A DNA stretch of 64,000 nt from Blastococcus sp. URHD0036 (GTDB lineage Bacteria > Actinomycetota > Actinomycetes > Mycobacteriales > Geodermatophilaceae), in contig NZ_JNIK01000016.1 of NCBI RefSeq assembly GCF_000701365.1, positions 362,784-426,783 on the forward strand, read 5' to 3'. The notes beneath the pieces are model-generated. The model searched no databases. It saw nothing but the letters and a program-made list of their open reading frames with translations, and was not told the origin of the DNA. The position numbers and the translations under genes were made by a program. Below are positions 10,773-18,507 of the stretch, piece after piece (positions within the stretch are counted from its first letter, which is position 1; each line of letters begins with the position of its first letter).

Positions 10773-10783
10773 GCGCACCACCC

Positions 10784-11323
10784 TTGAGCACCACCCCTGA
10801 CGACACCGTGGTGGTCGGCCGCATCGGCCGGCCCCACGGTGTTCGTGGTCTGGTGACCGTCGAGGTCCGGACGGACGACCCCGACCAGCGGTTCGCCCCC
10901 GGCGCCGTGCTGACCACCGAGCCCGCCGACCGCGGCCCGCTGACGGTCGTGGACAAGCGCTGGCACAGCGGCACCCTGCTGCTCCAGCTGGCCGCCCCCT
11001 CCGGCGAGGTCTACGAGCGCCGGGAGACCGTCGACGCGCTGCGCAACACGATGCTGGTCGTCCCCGTGGCCGAGCTCCCGCCGATCGAGGAGCCGGACTC
11101 CTTCTACGACCACCAGCTCGTCGGCCTCGCCGTCCGGCTGCCCGACGGCTCGGTCGTCGGCGAGGTCACCGCCGTCCGGCACGAGGCGCAGGACCTGCTG
11201 GTCGTGCGGCGCACCGGTGGCGGGGAGTCGTTGATCCCCTTCGTGTCGGCCATCGTCCCGACGGTGGACGTCGCCGGCGGCTTCCTGGTCATCGACCCGC
11301 CCGAGGGGCTGCTGGACCTGTGA
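10784..11323 (+). CDS. rimM: 16S rRNA processing protein RimM
   Basis: 179 residues. The N-terminal RimM barrel opens with VVVGRIGRPHGVRGLVTVE, and the C-terminal PRC-barrel starts near FYDHQLVGLAV. RimM helps mature the 30S head domain with S19 and acts in the cytosol. The start is TTG with no good ribosome site, so translation may depend on coupling to khpA eleven bases upstream. The stop overlaps the trmD start as GTGA. Confidence 0.95.
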   Translation: MSTTPDDTVVVGRIGRPHGVRGLVTVEVRTDDPDQRFAPGAVLTTEPADRGPLTVVDKRWHSGTLLLQLAAPSGEVYERRETVDALRNTMLVVPVAELPPIEEPDSFYDHQLVGLAVRLPDGSVVGEVTAVRHEAQDLLVVRRTGGGESLIPFVSAIVPTVDVAGGFLVIDPPEGLLDL

Positions 11324-12066
11324 GCGGACAGCCGTTCCGGGTCGACGTCGTCACCATCTTCCCCGAGTACCTGGCCCCGCTGCGGCAGTCGCTGCTCGGC
11401 AAGGCCGCCGACAAGGGGCTGGTCTCGATCGGCGTGCACGACCTGCGGCAGTGGACCGACGACCTGCACCGCACGGTCGACGACGCCCCCTACGGCGGCG
11501 GCCCGGGCATGGTCATGCGCCCCGAGCCGTGGGCGCAGGCGCTGGAGGCCGTGCGCCCGCCGGGCACGCGCCTGGTCGTCCCCACCCCGGCCGGGCGGCC
11601 GTTCACCCAGGCCGTGGCCGCCTCGTGGGCGGCCGAGCCGGGTCTGGTCTTCGCCTGCGGCCGCTACGAGGGCATCGACCAGCGGGTGGCCGACTGGGCC
11701 GCCGACGCCGGACCGGTCTCCGAGGTCTCGATCGGCGACTACGTGCTGGCCGGTGGCGAGTCCGCGGTGCTGGTCATGGTCGAGGCGGTCACCCGGTTGC
11801 TGCCCGGTGTGGTCGGGAACCGGGAGTCGGTCGAGTTCGACTCGCACGCCGACGGCCTGCTCGAGGGGCCCTCGTACACCCGGCCGGCCTCGTGGCGGGA
11901 CCGCGACGTCCCGCCCGTGCTGCTCTCCGGGGACCACGCCGCCATCGCCCGCTGGCGGCGCGCGGAGTCGCTGCGCCGGACGGCCGAGCGCCGTCCCGAC
12001 CTCCTCGCGGCGCTGCCCGCCGAGGCGCTGACCGACGCCGAGCGCGCGGTCCTCGACGGTGACTGA
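11320..12066 (+). CDS. trmD: tRNA (guanine-37-N1)-methyltransferase TrmD
   Basis: 248 residues. This is a SPOUT methyltransferase with the deep trefoil knot seen in CGRYEGIDQRV and VSEVSIGDYVLAGGESAVLVM, followed by the GVVGN linker. The early TVDDAPYGGGPGMVM block is characteristic. It transfers a methyl group from SAM to G37 of tRNAs, which prevents +1 frameshifting, and works as a dimer. GTG overlaps the rimM stop; the 3' end overlaps the nudix gene by eight bases. Confidence 0.97.
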   Translation: MSGQPFRVDVVTIFPEYLAPLRQSLLGKAADKGLVSIGVHDLRQWTDDLHRTVDDAPYGGGPGMVMRPEPWAQALEAVRPPGTRLVVPTPAGRPFTQAVAASWAAEPGLVFACGRYEGIDQRVADWAADAGPVSEVSIGDYVLAGGESAVLVMVEAVTRLLPGVVGNRESVEFDSHADGLLEGPSYTRPASWRDRDVPPVLLSGDHAAIARWRRAESLRRTAERRPDLLAALPAEALTDAERAVLDGD

Positions 12067-12571
12067 CGCCGCGACCGGCCGCCCGTGGGTGCGGCCGACG
12101 GCACGGGTCGTCGTGCTGGACCCCGCCGGACGGGTGCTGCTGCTCGGGGCGCGGCTGTCCGGACCGGACGAGACGCCCGGCGACGTCCTGTTCTGGTACA
12201 CCCCGGGCGGGGGAGTGGAGGACGGCGAGAGCGTCCGCGAGGCCGCCGTCCGGGAGCTCGCCGAGGAGATCGGGCTCGTCGCCGAACCGGCCGCCCTCGA
12301 GGGCCCGGTGTGGTTCCGCCGGCACCTCGGCGCGTTCGGCGGGACGGACATCGACTCGCGCGAGACGTTCTTCGTGCTCCGGGACGTCGAGCACACCGTC
12401 GACGGCTCGGGCCGCACCGAGCTGGAGGTGCTGGGGGACGAGCCGCACCGCTGGTGGACGGTCGGGGAGATCCTCGCGTCGGCGGAGGAGTTCGCTCCCG
12501 CGGACCTCGCCGACGCCCTGGTCGCGCTGCTGCGTGGCCCCCACCAGGGGCCGCCGCGCTTCGTCTCGTGA
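12059..12571 (+). CDS. NUDIX hydrolase
   Basis: 170 residues. The Nudix box is complete: GGGVEDGESVREAAVRELAE then EIGL, containing the GX5EX7REUXEEXGU pattern at about residues 49-72. Family members hydrolyse nucleoside diphosphates linked to another group; the substrate here is unknown. The GTG start lies inside the end of trmD (8-base overlap), so it is expressed with that operon. It is not one of the universally conserved members of the rpsP-trmD block. Confidence 0.88.
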   Translation: MTDAATGRPWVRPTARVVVLDPAGRVLLLGARLSGPDETPGDVLFWYTPGGGVEDGESVREAAVRELAEEIGLVAEPAALEGPVWFRRHLGAFGGTDIDSRETFFVLRDVEHTVDGSGRTELEVLGDEPHRWWTVGEILASAEEFAPADLADALVALLRGPHQGPPRFVS

Positions 12572-12745
12572 AGTCGTGGCAGAATGACTAGCTGCTGCAC
12601 GACCGTCGGCCTGGCCGACGGGGCTCCCATGCCGGAGCTGCAGCTCCCGGGACGGACAGCCGGGTGCCCCGCTGTCCGAGACCGCCGAGACCATGCAGAA
12701 GAACCTGCCGCCGAAGAACCTGGCTGAGACAAGAGGATCGCCGCG
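12572..12745 (+). promoter_or_regulatory. Structured 5' leader of rplS
   Basis: A possible extended -10 is TGGCAGAAT (CAGAAT at 12580-12585); no good -35 was seen. Three hairpins follow: CCGTCGG/CCGACGG (12603-12621), the perfect palindrome GGAGCTGCAGCTCC (12634-12647) and GGACAGC/GCTGTCC (12654-12677) with an inner GGG/CCC. GCTCC at 12623-12627 can pair with GGAGC at 12634-12638, competing with the second hairpin. A ribosomal-protein autoregulatory leader is possible. Confidence 0.45.
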
Positions 12746-12749
12746 ATGA
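12693..12749 (+). CDS. Possible 18-codon upstream ORF overlapping the rplS start
   Basis: ATG at 12693 opens an 18-codon frame ([18 protein letters not shown]) that ends in a TGA inside the rplS start (ATGA at 12746-12749). Such stop/start overlap is how coupled genes look in this genome. Its own ribosome site is weak, and nothing shows that the peptide is made. It may be chance. Confidence 0.28.
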   Translation: MQKNLPPKNLAETRGSPR

Positions 12750-13102
12750 ACACCCTGGACGTACTCGACAGCGACTCGTTGCGGAACGACATCCCCGCGT
12801 TCCGCCCGGGCGACACCGTGAAGGTGCACGTGCGCGTGGTCGAGGGCAACCGCTCCCGCATCCAGGTCTTCCAGGGCGTCGTCATCCGTCGCCAGGGCGG
12901 CGGGATCCGCGAGACCTTCACCGTCCGCAAGGTCAGCTTCGGCGTCGGCGTGGAGCGCACCTTCCCGGTGCACACCCCCGTCGTGGAGAAGATCGAGGTG
13001 CTGACCCGCGGTGACGTGCGTCGCGCCAAGCTGTACTACCTCCGCGAGCTGCGCGGCAAGGCCGCCAAGATCAAGGAGAAGCGCGAGCCCGTCGCGCGCT
13101 GA
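12746..13102 (+). CDS. rplS: Ribosomal protein L19
   Basis: 118 residues, full length. The core [26 protein letters not shown] and the end [22 protein letters not shown] are canonical. L19 sits at the 30S-50S interface of the ribosome. The ATG is preceded by AAGAGGA about ten bases upstream. A 174-base leader with three hairpins separates it from the nudix gene, suggesting its own transcript and perhaps autoregulation. lepB follows, as in M. tuberculosis (Rv2904c-Rv2903c). Confidence 0.97.
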   Translation: MNTLDVLDSDSLRNDIPAFRPGDTVKVHVRVVEGNRSRIQVFQGVVIRRQGGGIRETFTVRKVSFGVGVERTFPVHTPVVEKIEVLTRGDVRRAKLYYLRELRGKAAKIKEKREPVAR

Positions 13103-13153
13103 CACACCGCGCCCGGCTGGACCTGCCTCGACCCGGCGGGCTCCCCACGCCCG

Positions 13154-13159
13154 TACGCT
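13154..13159 (+). promoter_or_regulatory. -10 element for leaderless lepB transcript
   Basis: TACGCT lies seven bases before the lepB ATG at 13167. That spacing would put the transcription start at or next to the ATG, and no Shine-Dalgarno sequence is present. Both fit a leaderless mRNA. Confidence 0.45.
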
Positions 13160-13166
13160 GCTCTCG

Positions 13167-14150
13167 ATGAGCAGCGACCGGCACGGGGGGCCCGCCGACG
13201 TCGTCCCGGGGGACGACGAGCCGAGCAGCGGAGGCCCGGACGGCGCGGAGGCCGATCCCGCCGCTGCCGCCGAGTCCGCCGCTCCGCCGTCTCCGGCGGG
13301 TGCCCGACGCAGGTGGTGGGGTGGCCGCCGCCCCGAGCCGGGCGCGAAGCCCTCACTGCTGCGCGAGTTGCCGGTGCTGCTGCTGGTGGCCTTCGTGCTC
13401 GCGCTGCTGGTCAAGACGTTCCTCGTGCAGGCGTTCTTCATCCCGTCCGGGTCGATGGAGACCACGCTGCACGGCTGCCCGGGCTGCACCGGCGACCGCG
13501 TGCTGGTGAACAAGGTGCCGTACTGGTTCGGCGAGCCCGAGCCCGGTGACATCGTCGTCTTCGAGGGGCCCGACACCTGGTCGCCCGAGGTCGAGGTGGC
13601 CGAGCCCAGCAACTGGTTCTCGGGCGGGTTGCTGTGGCTGGGGCGGGCGATCGGCGTGGCCCCGCCCAGCGAGGACGACTACGTGAAGCGCGTGATCGCC
13701 GTCGGCGGTCAGACGGTCGAGTGCTGCGACGCCGAGGGCCGGGTCATGGTCGACGGCCGGCCGCTGGACGAGCCGTACATCTACCAGAACACCCCCATCG
13801 AGACCCGCGCATTCGGACCGGTCACCGTTCCGGAGGGCCGGTTGTGGGTGATGGGTGACCACCGTTCGGCCTCCGCCGACTCCCGCTCGCACAGCGGCGA
13901 CGAGTACTTCGGCACGATCGCCGTCGACGACGTCATCGGGAAGGCCGCGCTGATCGTCTGGCCGCTGGACCGGTTCGGCACGCTGGACTCGCCCGACATC
14001 CAGGCCACCGAGGCCGCGGGTGCTCCGGTGACGGGCGCGGTCGCGGTCGCCGCGCCTCCTGTGCTGGGACTCGTCGGCGCCGTCCCGGTCGTCGCGTGGC
14101 GCCGTCGCCGTCGGCTGCGCGGCGGTCTGCGTCGCCGGCCCGGGCGCTGA
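13167..14150 (+). CDS. lepB: Signal peptidase I
   Basis: 327 residues. A ~60-residue acidic, Pro/Ala-rich cytosolic N-terminus precedes a membrane helix (LPVLLLVAFVLALLVKTFLV). Next come the catalytic Ser96 in PSGSMETTL, the general-base Lys174 in YVKRVIAVGG, and the GDHRSASADSR box. A second helix near residues 288-308 and a basic tail close the protein. It removes signal peptides from exported proteins at the outer face of the membrane. Start at ATG 13167: no ribosome site, but TACGCT seven bases upstream fits a leaderless transcript. A C-terminal second helix is common in actinobacterial LepB. Confidence 0.95.
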   Translation: MSSDRHGGPADVVPGDDEPSSGGPDGAEADPAAAAESAAPPSPAGARRRWWGGRRPEPGAKPSLLRELPVLLLVAFVLALLVKTFLVQAFFIPSGSMETTLHGCPGCTGDRVLVNKVPYWFGEPEPGDIVVFEGPDTWSPEVEVAEPSNWFSGGLLWLGRAIGVAPPSEDDYVKRVIAVGGQTVECCDAEGRVMVDGRPLDEPYIYQNTPIETRAFGPVTVPEGRLWVMGDHRSASADSRSHSGDEYFGTIAVDDVIGKAALIVWPLDRFGTLDSPDIQATEAAGAPVTGAVAVAAPPVLGLVGAVPVVAWRRRRRLRGGLRRRPGR

Positions 14151-14493
14151 CCGCTCCACCCTGAGCTCACCGAGCCGAGTTCTTCGAGCCGCTGAGCCAC
14201 CTCGCGCCGATCCTCTTGCGAGGACCGGTCGCGCTCCGATGTCTGCGGTCCGCCGCCCCTGGCCGGGGCCTACGAGCGCGTCTCGGCGGGCCGCACCGGG
14301 ATGCGAATGGTCGTCGAATGGTGGATCGCCATGTCGACAATCAAGACAACTGTTGCAGGTGGGATTGATCGGTGTGTTTCCGGGCGATCGAACAATGGCG
14401 GAAAAAATGTCGGACAAACTGTCAAGCAGTTCTCTCACTCGTCCGATGGATGGTGTGTAAGCACCACCCCGAACGTGTGAAACGGAGTCGACA
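14151..14493 (+). promoter_or_regulatory. Long AT-enriched control region before the BldM-like regulator
   Basis: 343 bases with no gene. Roughly 14320-14470 is much richer in A/T than the rest of the window. It holds a direct repeat CGAATGGT at 14304-14311 and 14315-14322 (period 11), an interrupted palindrome GACA-AAC-TGTC near 14413, and TGGTG-TGTAAG-CACCA at 14451-14466. These look like regulator-binding sites for the downstream gene. No -35/-10 pair could be assigned. Confidence 0.45.
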
Positions 14494-15213
14494 GTGTCTG
14501 CACCCATGGCGAGCACCGCCCGCGGAGTCACCCGCGTGCTCATCCTCGCCGACGCCCCGGTCCTCCGCCGCGGGCTGGTCAGCATGATCAACGAGACCGC
14601 CGGGATGCAGTCGGTCGGCACCCCGGGCGAGCTCCGCCGGGCCCTGACCCTGGTCGAGACCGCCCGCCCCGACGCCGTCGTGGTCGAGCTGGGCTCGGGC
14701 CGCGCCGCCACGCTCGCCGCCTGCCGCGACCTGCGTCGCCGCTTCCCCCGCGTCGCCATCGTCGCGCTGGCCACCTCCGAGGACCCGGCCGTGGTCAACG
14801 AGGCCGTCGCCGCGGGTGTCCGTGGGTACCTGATGATCAACACCAGCCCCACCCTGCTGGGCTGGGCCATCCTCGCTGCCCGCGCCGGCCGCACCGTGGT
14901 CGACCCGCAGATCCGCCGCGTGGAGCCCTCGGGCCTCCCGGCCGCCAAGCCCTTCGCTCCCGAGGTGCCCCTGACCCGGCGCGAGTCCGACGTGCTCGAC
15001 GAGCTGCTCCAGGGCCAGTCGAACCGCCAGATCGGCCGCAACCTGTTCATCAGCGAGGACACCGTCAAGAGCCACGTCAAGGCCATCCTGCGCAAGCTGG
15101 GTGCCCGCGACCGGGCCCACGCGGTCTCCCTGGTGCTCTCGTCGCGCTCCTCCGGCGCCGGCTGCACCTGCGGCGCCCACGCCCCGGCGACCGCCGAGAC
15201 CGCCGAGGTCTGA
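14494..15213 (+). CDS. Atypical NarL/LuxR-type response regulator, BldM-like
   Basis: 239 residues. The receiver fold is recognisable at residues 12-135, but its phosphorylation pocket is degraded: the phospho-acceptor Asp is Glu65 (VVVELGSG), the conserved Lys is replaced (GYLMIN), and one acid of the DD pair is Ala19. Thr93 remains. The LuxR-type HTH at about 158-216 (LTRRESDVLDEL, SEDTVKSHVKAILRKLG, RDRAHAV) closely resembles that of Streptomyces BldM, a developmental regulator. I infer phosphorylation-independent DNA binding. A short tail with CTC ends the protein. GTG start with GGAG seven bases upstream. No sensor kinase is adjacent. Confidence 0.85.
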   Translation: MSAPMASTARGVTRVLILADAPVLRRGLVSMINETAGMQSVGTPGELRRALTLVETARPDAVVVELGSGRAATLAACRDLRRRFPRVAIVALATSEDPAVVNEAVAAGVRGYLMINTSPTLLGWAILAARAGRTVVDPQIRRVEPSGLPAAKPFAPEVPLTRRESDVLDELLQGQSNRQIGRNLFISEDTVKSHVKAILRKLGARDRAHAVSLVLSSRSSGAGCTCGAHAPATAETAEV

Positions 15214-15312
15214 GTCCCCAGACCCCGGGTGCGGGGGTGGTCCGTGGCCACCTCCCGCCCCGGCGGCGCCGGACCGGACGGTTCGCCTCCTCAGCGATCC
15301 GGTCCAGCGCCC

Positions 15313-15376
15313 GCGACCCCTCGGGGTCGCACCCGTCCACGAGCCGGCCCCTCCTGCCCAGGGGGCCGGCTCGTGG
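15313..15376 (+). terminator. Tandem hairpins ending the BldM-like gene
   Basis: Hairpin one: GCGACCCC/GGGGTCGC (15313-15330) with a two-base gap. Hairpin two: a perfect 15-bp stem, arms 15337-15351 and 15362-15376, loop of ten bases. No T-run follows, as usual for high-GC terminators. The remaining ~220 bases between the regulator and rnhB hold no gene. Confidence 0.65.
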
Positions 15377-15420
15377 CGCGTGGGGGCCCTGGTGGCCGTC
15401 AGTCCGTCGTGCCCCCGTCG

Positions 15421-15426
15421 TAGTGT
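15421..15426 (+). promoter_or_regulatory. -10 element for rnhB, probably leaderless
   Basis: TAGTGT lies nine bases before the rnhB ATG (15436), and no Shine-Dalgarno sequence is present. The geometry fits a transcript beginning at or one or two bases before the start codon. Confidence 0.4.
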
Positions 15427-15435
15427 CGGGACGCG

Positions 15436-16182
15436 ATGGCAGTCCGTACCGCACCTCAGCGCTCCCCGGCTCCCGAGGACCGGTCCGACGCGCTCTGGGA
15501 CATGGAGCGCCGCCTGCGCCGCCGCGGCTTCACCGCGGTCGCCGGCGCGGACGAGGCCGGACGCGGGGCCTGTGCCGGACCGCTGGTCGCCGCCGCGTGC
15601 GTGCTCCCCGCCGGCCGACGTGGCCGCGTGCCGGAGCTGGCGGACTCCAAGCTGCTCACCGCCGCGGCGCGGGAGCGCGTGTACGCGGAGGTCGTCGAGC
15701 GCGCCGTCGCCTGGTCGGTCGTGGTGATGCCCGTGCCCGACCTCGATGCGCGCGGCATGCACGTCACCAACATCGAGGCGCTGCGGCGGGCCGTCTGGCT
15801 GCTCGACCCCGGCGCCGACTACGTGCTCACCGACGGGTTCCCCGTGAGCGGACTGGCCCGGCCCACCCTGGCGGTGTGGAAGGGCGACCGGGTCGCCGCC
15901 TGCGTCGCCGCGGCATCGGTGCTGGCCAAGGTGACGCGGGACCGCATCATGCTCGACCTGCACGAGCGGTTCCCGCAGTACGACTTCGCCGTGCACAAGG
16001 GGTACATCACCGACGCTCACAGCGCCGCCCTCGACCGCCACGGGCCCTGTCCGGAGCACCGGCGGCGCTTCGTCAACGTCGCGCGGGCGGCCGCGGCACA
16101 CGCCGGTCGAGACGCCGGGCTGACCGCCGCCGCGTCGATGGTCGATGATGGGTCCATGCGCATCTCCGGAGAGCCGCGATGA
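15436..16182 (+). CDS. rnhB: Ribonuclease HII
   Basis: 248 residues. The metal site is clear: D39-E40 in GADEAGRGACAGPL, the Asp of YVLTDGFPV, and the ASVLAKVTRDR segment that recognises RNA-DNA junctions. RNase HII cuts RNA in RNA-DNA hybrids and single ribonucleotides in DNA. The last ~30 residues are Ala-rich and variable. Its stop overlaps the DUF2469 start as ATGA, the same pairing as Rv2902c-Rv2901c in M. tuberculosis. Confidence 0.95.
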   Translation: MAVRTAPQRSPAPEDRSDALWDMERRLRRRGFTAVAGADEAGRGACAGPLVAAACVLPAGRRGRVPELADSKLLTAAARERVYAEVVERAVAWSVVVMPVPDLDARGMHVTNIEALRRAVWLLDPGADYVLTDGFPVSGLARPTLAVWKGDRVAACVAAASVLAKVTRDRIMLDLHERFPQYDFAVHKGYITDAHSAALDRHGPCPEHRRRFVNVARAAAAHAGRDAGLTAAASMVDDGSMRISGEPR

Positions 16183-16499
16183 GCACCGAGGACCTGGAGA
16201 AGTACGAGACCGAGATGGAGCTGCAGCTCTATCGCGAGTACCGGGACATCGTCCGCCAGTTCACCTACGTGGTGGAGACCGAGCGGCGCTTCTACCTGGC
16301 CAACTCGGTCGACCTCCAGGTCCGCGAGGCCGGCGGCGAGGTCTTCTTCGAGCTCAAGCTCTCCGACGCCTGGGTGTGGGACATGTACCGCCCGGCCCGC
16401 TTCGTGCGGAACGTGCGGGTGCTGACGTTCAAGGACGTCAACGTCGAGGAGCTGGACAAGCCGGACCTCGAGCTGCCGGACGGCCCGCGCCTGCCCTGA
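16179..16499 (+). CDS. DUF2469 family protein
   Basis: 106 residues, rich in acidic, aromatic and arginine residues. The block YETEMELQLYREYRDIVRQFTYVVETERRFYL is split here as YETEMELQLYREYRDIVRQF and TYVVETERRFYL and matches the actinobacterial DUF2469 family, whose function is unknown. It has no signal peptide or membrane helix, so is cytosolic. It is almost always next to rnhB in actinobacteria; with the ATGA overlap this suggests a linked role in DNA maintenance, but that is inference. Confidence 0.9.
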   Translation: MSTEDLEKYETEMELQLYREYRDIVRQFTYVVETERRFYLANSVDLQVREAGGEVFFELKLSDAWVWDMYRPARFVRNVRVLTFKDVNVEELDKPDLELPDGPRLP

Positions 16500-16630
16500 T
16501 CGATCGCGCATGCCGGTGAGACTGACCGGTGGGGCCGACACCCCCGCCCGGCCCGTCCACAGGTCCCACCGCCGTCCACAGAGCGCCGCGGGCGGTGGTG
16601 TCCCGCCCCGCCCCGGCTCACGGTCGTGCG

Positions 16631-16990
16631 GTGCGAACGACGACGGAACTGGGCCAGCGCGGTGAGCGGATCGCCGCCCGCTACCTGACCGACCGCGGTC
16701 TGCGGCTGCTCGACCGGAACTGGCGGTGCCGGGAGGGCGAACTCGACATCGTGGCCCGCGACGGCGACGCGATCGTCTTCTGCGAGGTGAAGACCCGCCG
16801 CGCGGTCGGCTTCGGTCATCCCGTCGAGGCCGTGACCCCCACCAAGCAGCGGCGGCTGCGGCTGCTGGCCTCGCGCTGGCTGGCCGCGCACGAGGAACAC
16901 GCGCCGGACCTGCGCTTCGACGTCGTCGGCGTCCTCGTCCTGGGAACCGGGCCGGCGGTCGTCACCCACCTGCCGGCGGCGTTCTCGTGA
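16631..16990 (+). CDS. yraN: YraN family endonuclease-like protein (UPF0102)
   Basis: 119 residues from GTG 16631, preferred because LGQRGERIAARYL begins at once; an earlier GTG would add a Pro-rich stretch. The motif GELDIVARDGDAIVFCEVKTR is the PD-(D/E)xK nuclease-type core. Family members are thought to act on branched or damaged DNA, though the activity is poorly known. The stop overlaps comM as GTGA, and dprA follows, giving the yraN-comM-dprA block (Rv2898c-Rv2896c). Confidence 0.9.
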   Translation: MRTTTELGQRGERIAARYLTDRGLRLLDRNWRCREGELDIVARDGDAIVFCEVKTRRAVGFGHPVEAVTPTKQRRLRLLASRWLAAHEEHAPDLRFDVVGVLVLGTGPAVVTHLPAAFS

Positions 16991-18507
16991 GCCTGGCCCG
17001 GACGTGGTCGGTCGGTCTGGCCGGTGTGCACGGCGCCCTCGTCGAGGTCGAGGTGGACATGTCGGCCGGCATGCCCGGGGTGGTGCTCGTCGGGTTACCC
17101 GACGCGGTCGTGCGCCAGTCGGTGGACCGGGTCCGCGCCGCGGTGGCGAACGCCGGCGCCAGTTGGCCGCTGCGCCGGGTGACGATCGGGCTGTCCCCGG
17201 CGTCGATGCCCAAGCAGGGGAGTGGCTTCGACCTGGCGCTGGCCGCCGGCGTCCTCGCCGCGGCAGAGGTCGTGCCGGCGGCCGCCGTGGCCGATCTCGT
17301 GCTGCTGGGTGAGCTGGGGCTTGACGGCACCGTGCGCGCGATCCGGGGGGTCCTGCCCTCGGTGCTGGCAGCCCGCGCGGCGGGGCATCGGCAGGTGGTC
17401 GTCCCGAGGCAGAACGCCGACGAGGCGGCACTGGTCGAGGGCGTCACCGTCCTGCCGGTGGGGTCGCTGCGGGACCTGCTGGCCCATCTGACCGGCCGGT
17501 CCCGGCTGGCGCCGCACGTCCGCGGGGCGTTGCCCGACCCGCCGGCAGGGCCGGACCTCGGCGACGTGGTCGGTCAGGCGGTGGGCCGCCGCGCGGTCGA
17601 GGTCGCCGCGGCGGGCGGGCACCACCTGTTCCTCGCCGGTCCGCCGGGCGCGGGGAAGACGATGCTGGCCGAGCGGCTGCCCGGGCTGCTGCCGGCGCTG
17701 GACCAGCAGTCCGCGCTCGAGGTCACGGCGATCCACTCGGTGGCCGGCACCCTGCCGCCGGAGGCGCCCCTCATCACCCGTCCGCCCTTCGAGTCGCCCC
17801 ACCACTCGGCGACCATGGCCGCGCTCGTGGGCGGCGGATCGGGACTGATCCGGCCCGGGGCGCTCTGCCGGGCCCACCGCGGCGTCCTCTTCCTGGACGA
17901 GTGCCCGGAGTTCCCCCGCGCCGTCCTGGACACCCTCCGCCAGCCGCTGGAACGGGGCTCGGTCACCATCTCGCGGGCCTCCGGTTCGGCGACCTTCCCG
18001 TGCCGCGCCCAGCTCGTGCTCGCGGCCAATCCCTGCCCGTGTGCCACGGCGGCGGGCGACGCCGCCTGCACCTGCAGCGCTCACGAGCGACGGCGCTACC
18101 AGTCGCGGCTGTCCGGGCCGCTGCTGGACCGGATCGACCTGCGGGTCGACCTGCCACCCGTCACCCGGGCCGCGTGGCTGGACGGAGGGGAGCCTCCCGA
18201 GTCCTCTGCCGCCGTGGCCGCGCGGGTCGCCGTCGCCCGGTCCGTCGCGGCGGAGCGGCTGCGCGGCAGTGGGCTGACCCTGAACGCGCAGGTGCCCGGT
18301 CGCCTGCTGCGGGAGCGGTGGGTGGTGCCCCGCTCGGCCTCGCGCCTGGCCGAACGGGCGCTCGAACGCGGCGTGCTGTCGGTCCGCGGCTTCGACCGCG
18401 TGCTCCGGGTGGCGTGGACGTTGAGCGACCTGGCCGGCCTGACCGTCCCAGGACCCGCCGAGGTCGCCGAAGCGCTCGGGATGCGACTGCAGCGGGTGGC
18501 GGCATGA
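16987..18507 (+). CDS. comM: ComM/YifB family Mg-chelatase-like AAA+ ATPase
   Basis: 506 residues. The N-terminal Lon-like/YifB domain (VEVDMSAGMPGVVLVGLPD) is followed by an AAA+ core with Walker A GPPGAGKT near residue 218 and Walker B GVLFLDE near 298. A cysteine-rich insert, NPCPCATAAGDAACTC, lies near residues 348-363. In Vibrio, ComM is a hexameric helicase that drives branch migration during integration of transformed DNA. Here it is coupled at both ends (GTGA with yraN, ATGA with dprA). Confidence 0.94.
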   Translation: MSLARTWSVGLAGVHGALVEVEVDMSAGMPGVVLVGLPDAVVRQSVDRVRAAVANAGASWPLRRVTIGLSPASMPKQGSGFDLALAAGVLAAAEVVPAAAVADLVLLGELGLDGTVRAIRGVLPSVLAARAAGHRQVVVPRQNADEAALVEGVTVLPVGSLRDLLAHLTGRSRLAPHVRGALPDPPAGPDLGDVVGQAVGRRAVEVAAAGGHHLFLAGPPGAGKTMLAERLPGLLPALDQQSALEVTAIHSVAGTLPPEAPLITRPPFESPHHSATMAALVGGGSGLIRPGALCRAHRGVLFLDECPEFPRAVLDTLRQPLERGSVTISRASGSATFPCRAQLVLAANPCPCATAAGDAACTCSAHERRRYQSRLSGPLLDRIDLRVDLPPVTRAAWLDGGEPPESSAAVAARVAVARSVAAERLRGSGLTLNAQVPGRLLRERWVVPRSASRLAERALERGVLSVRGFDRVLRVAWTLSDLAGLTVPGPAEVAEALGMRLQRVAA

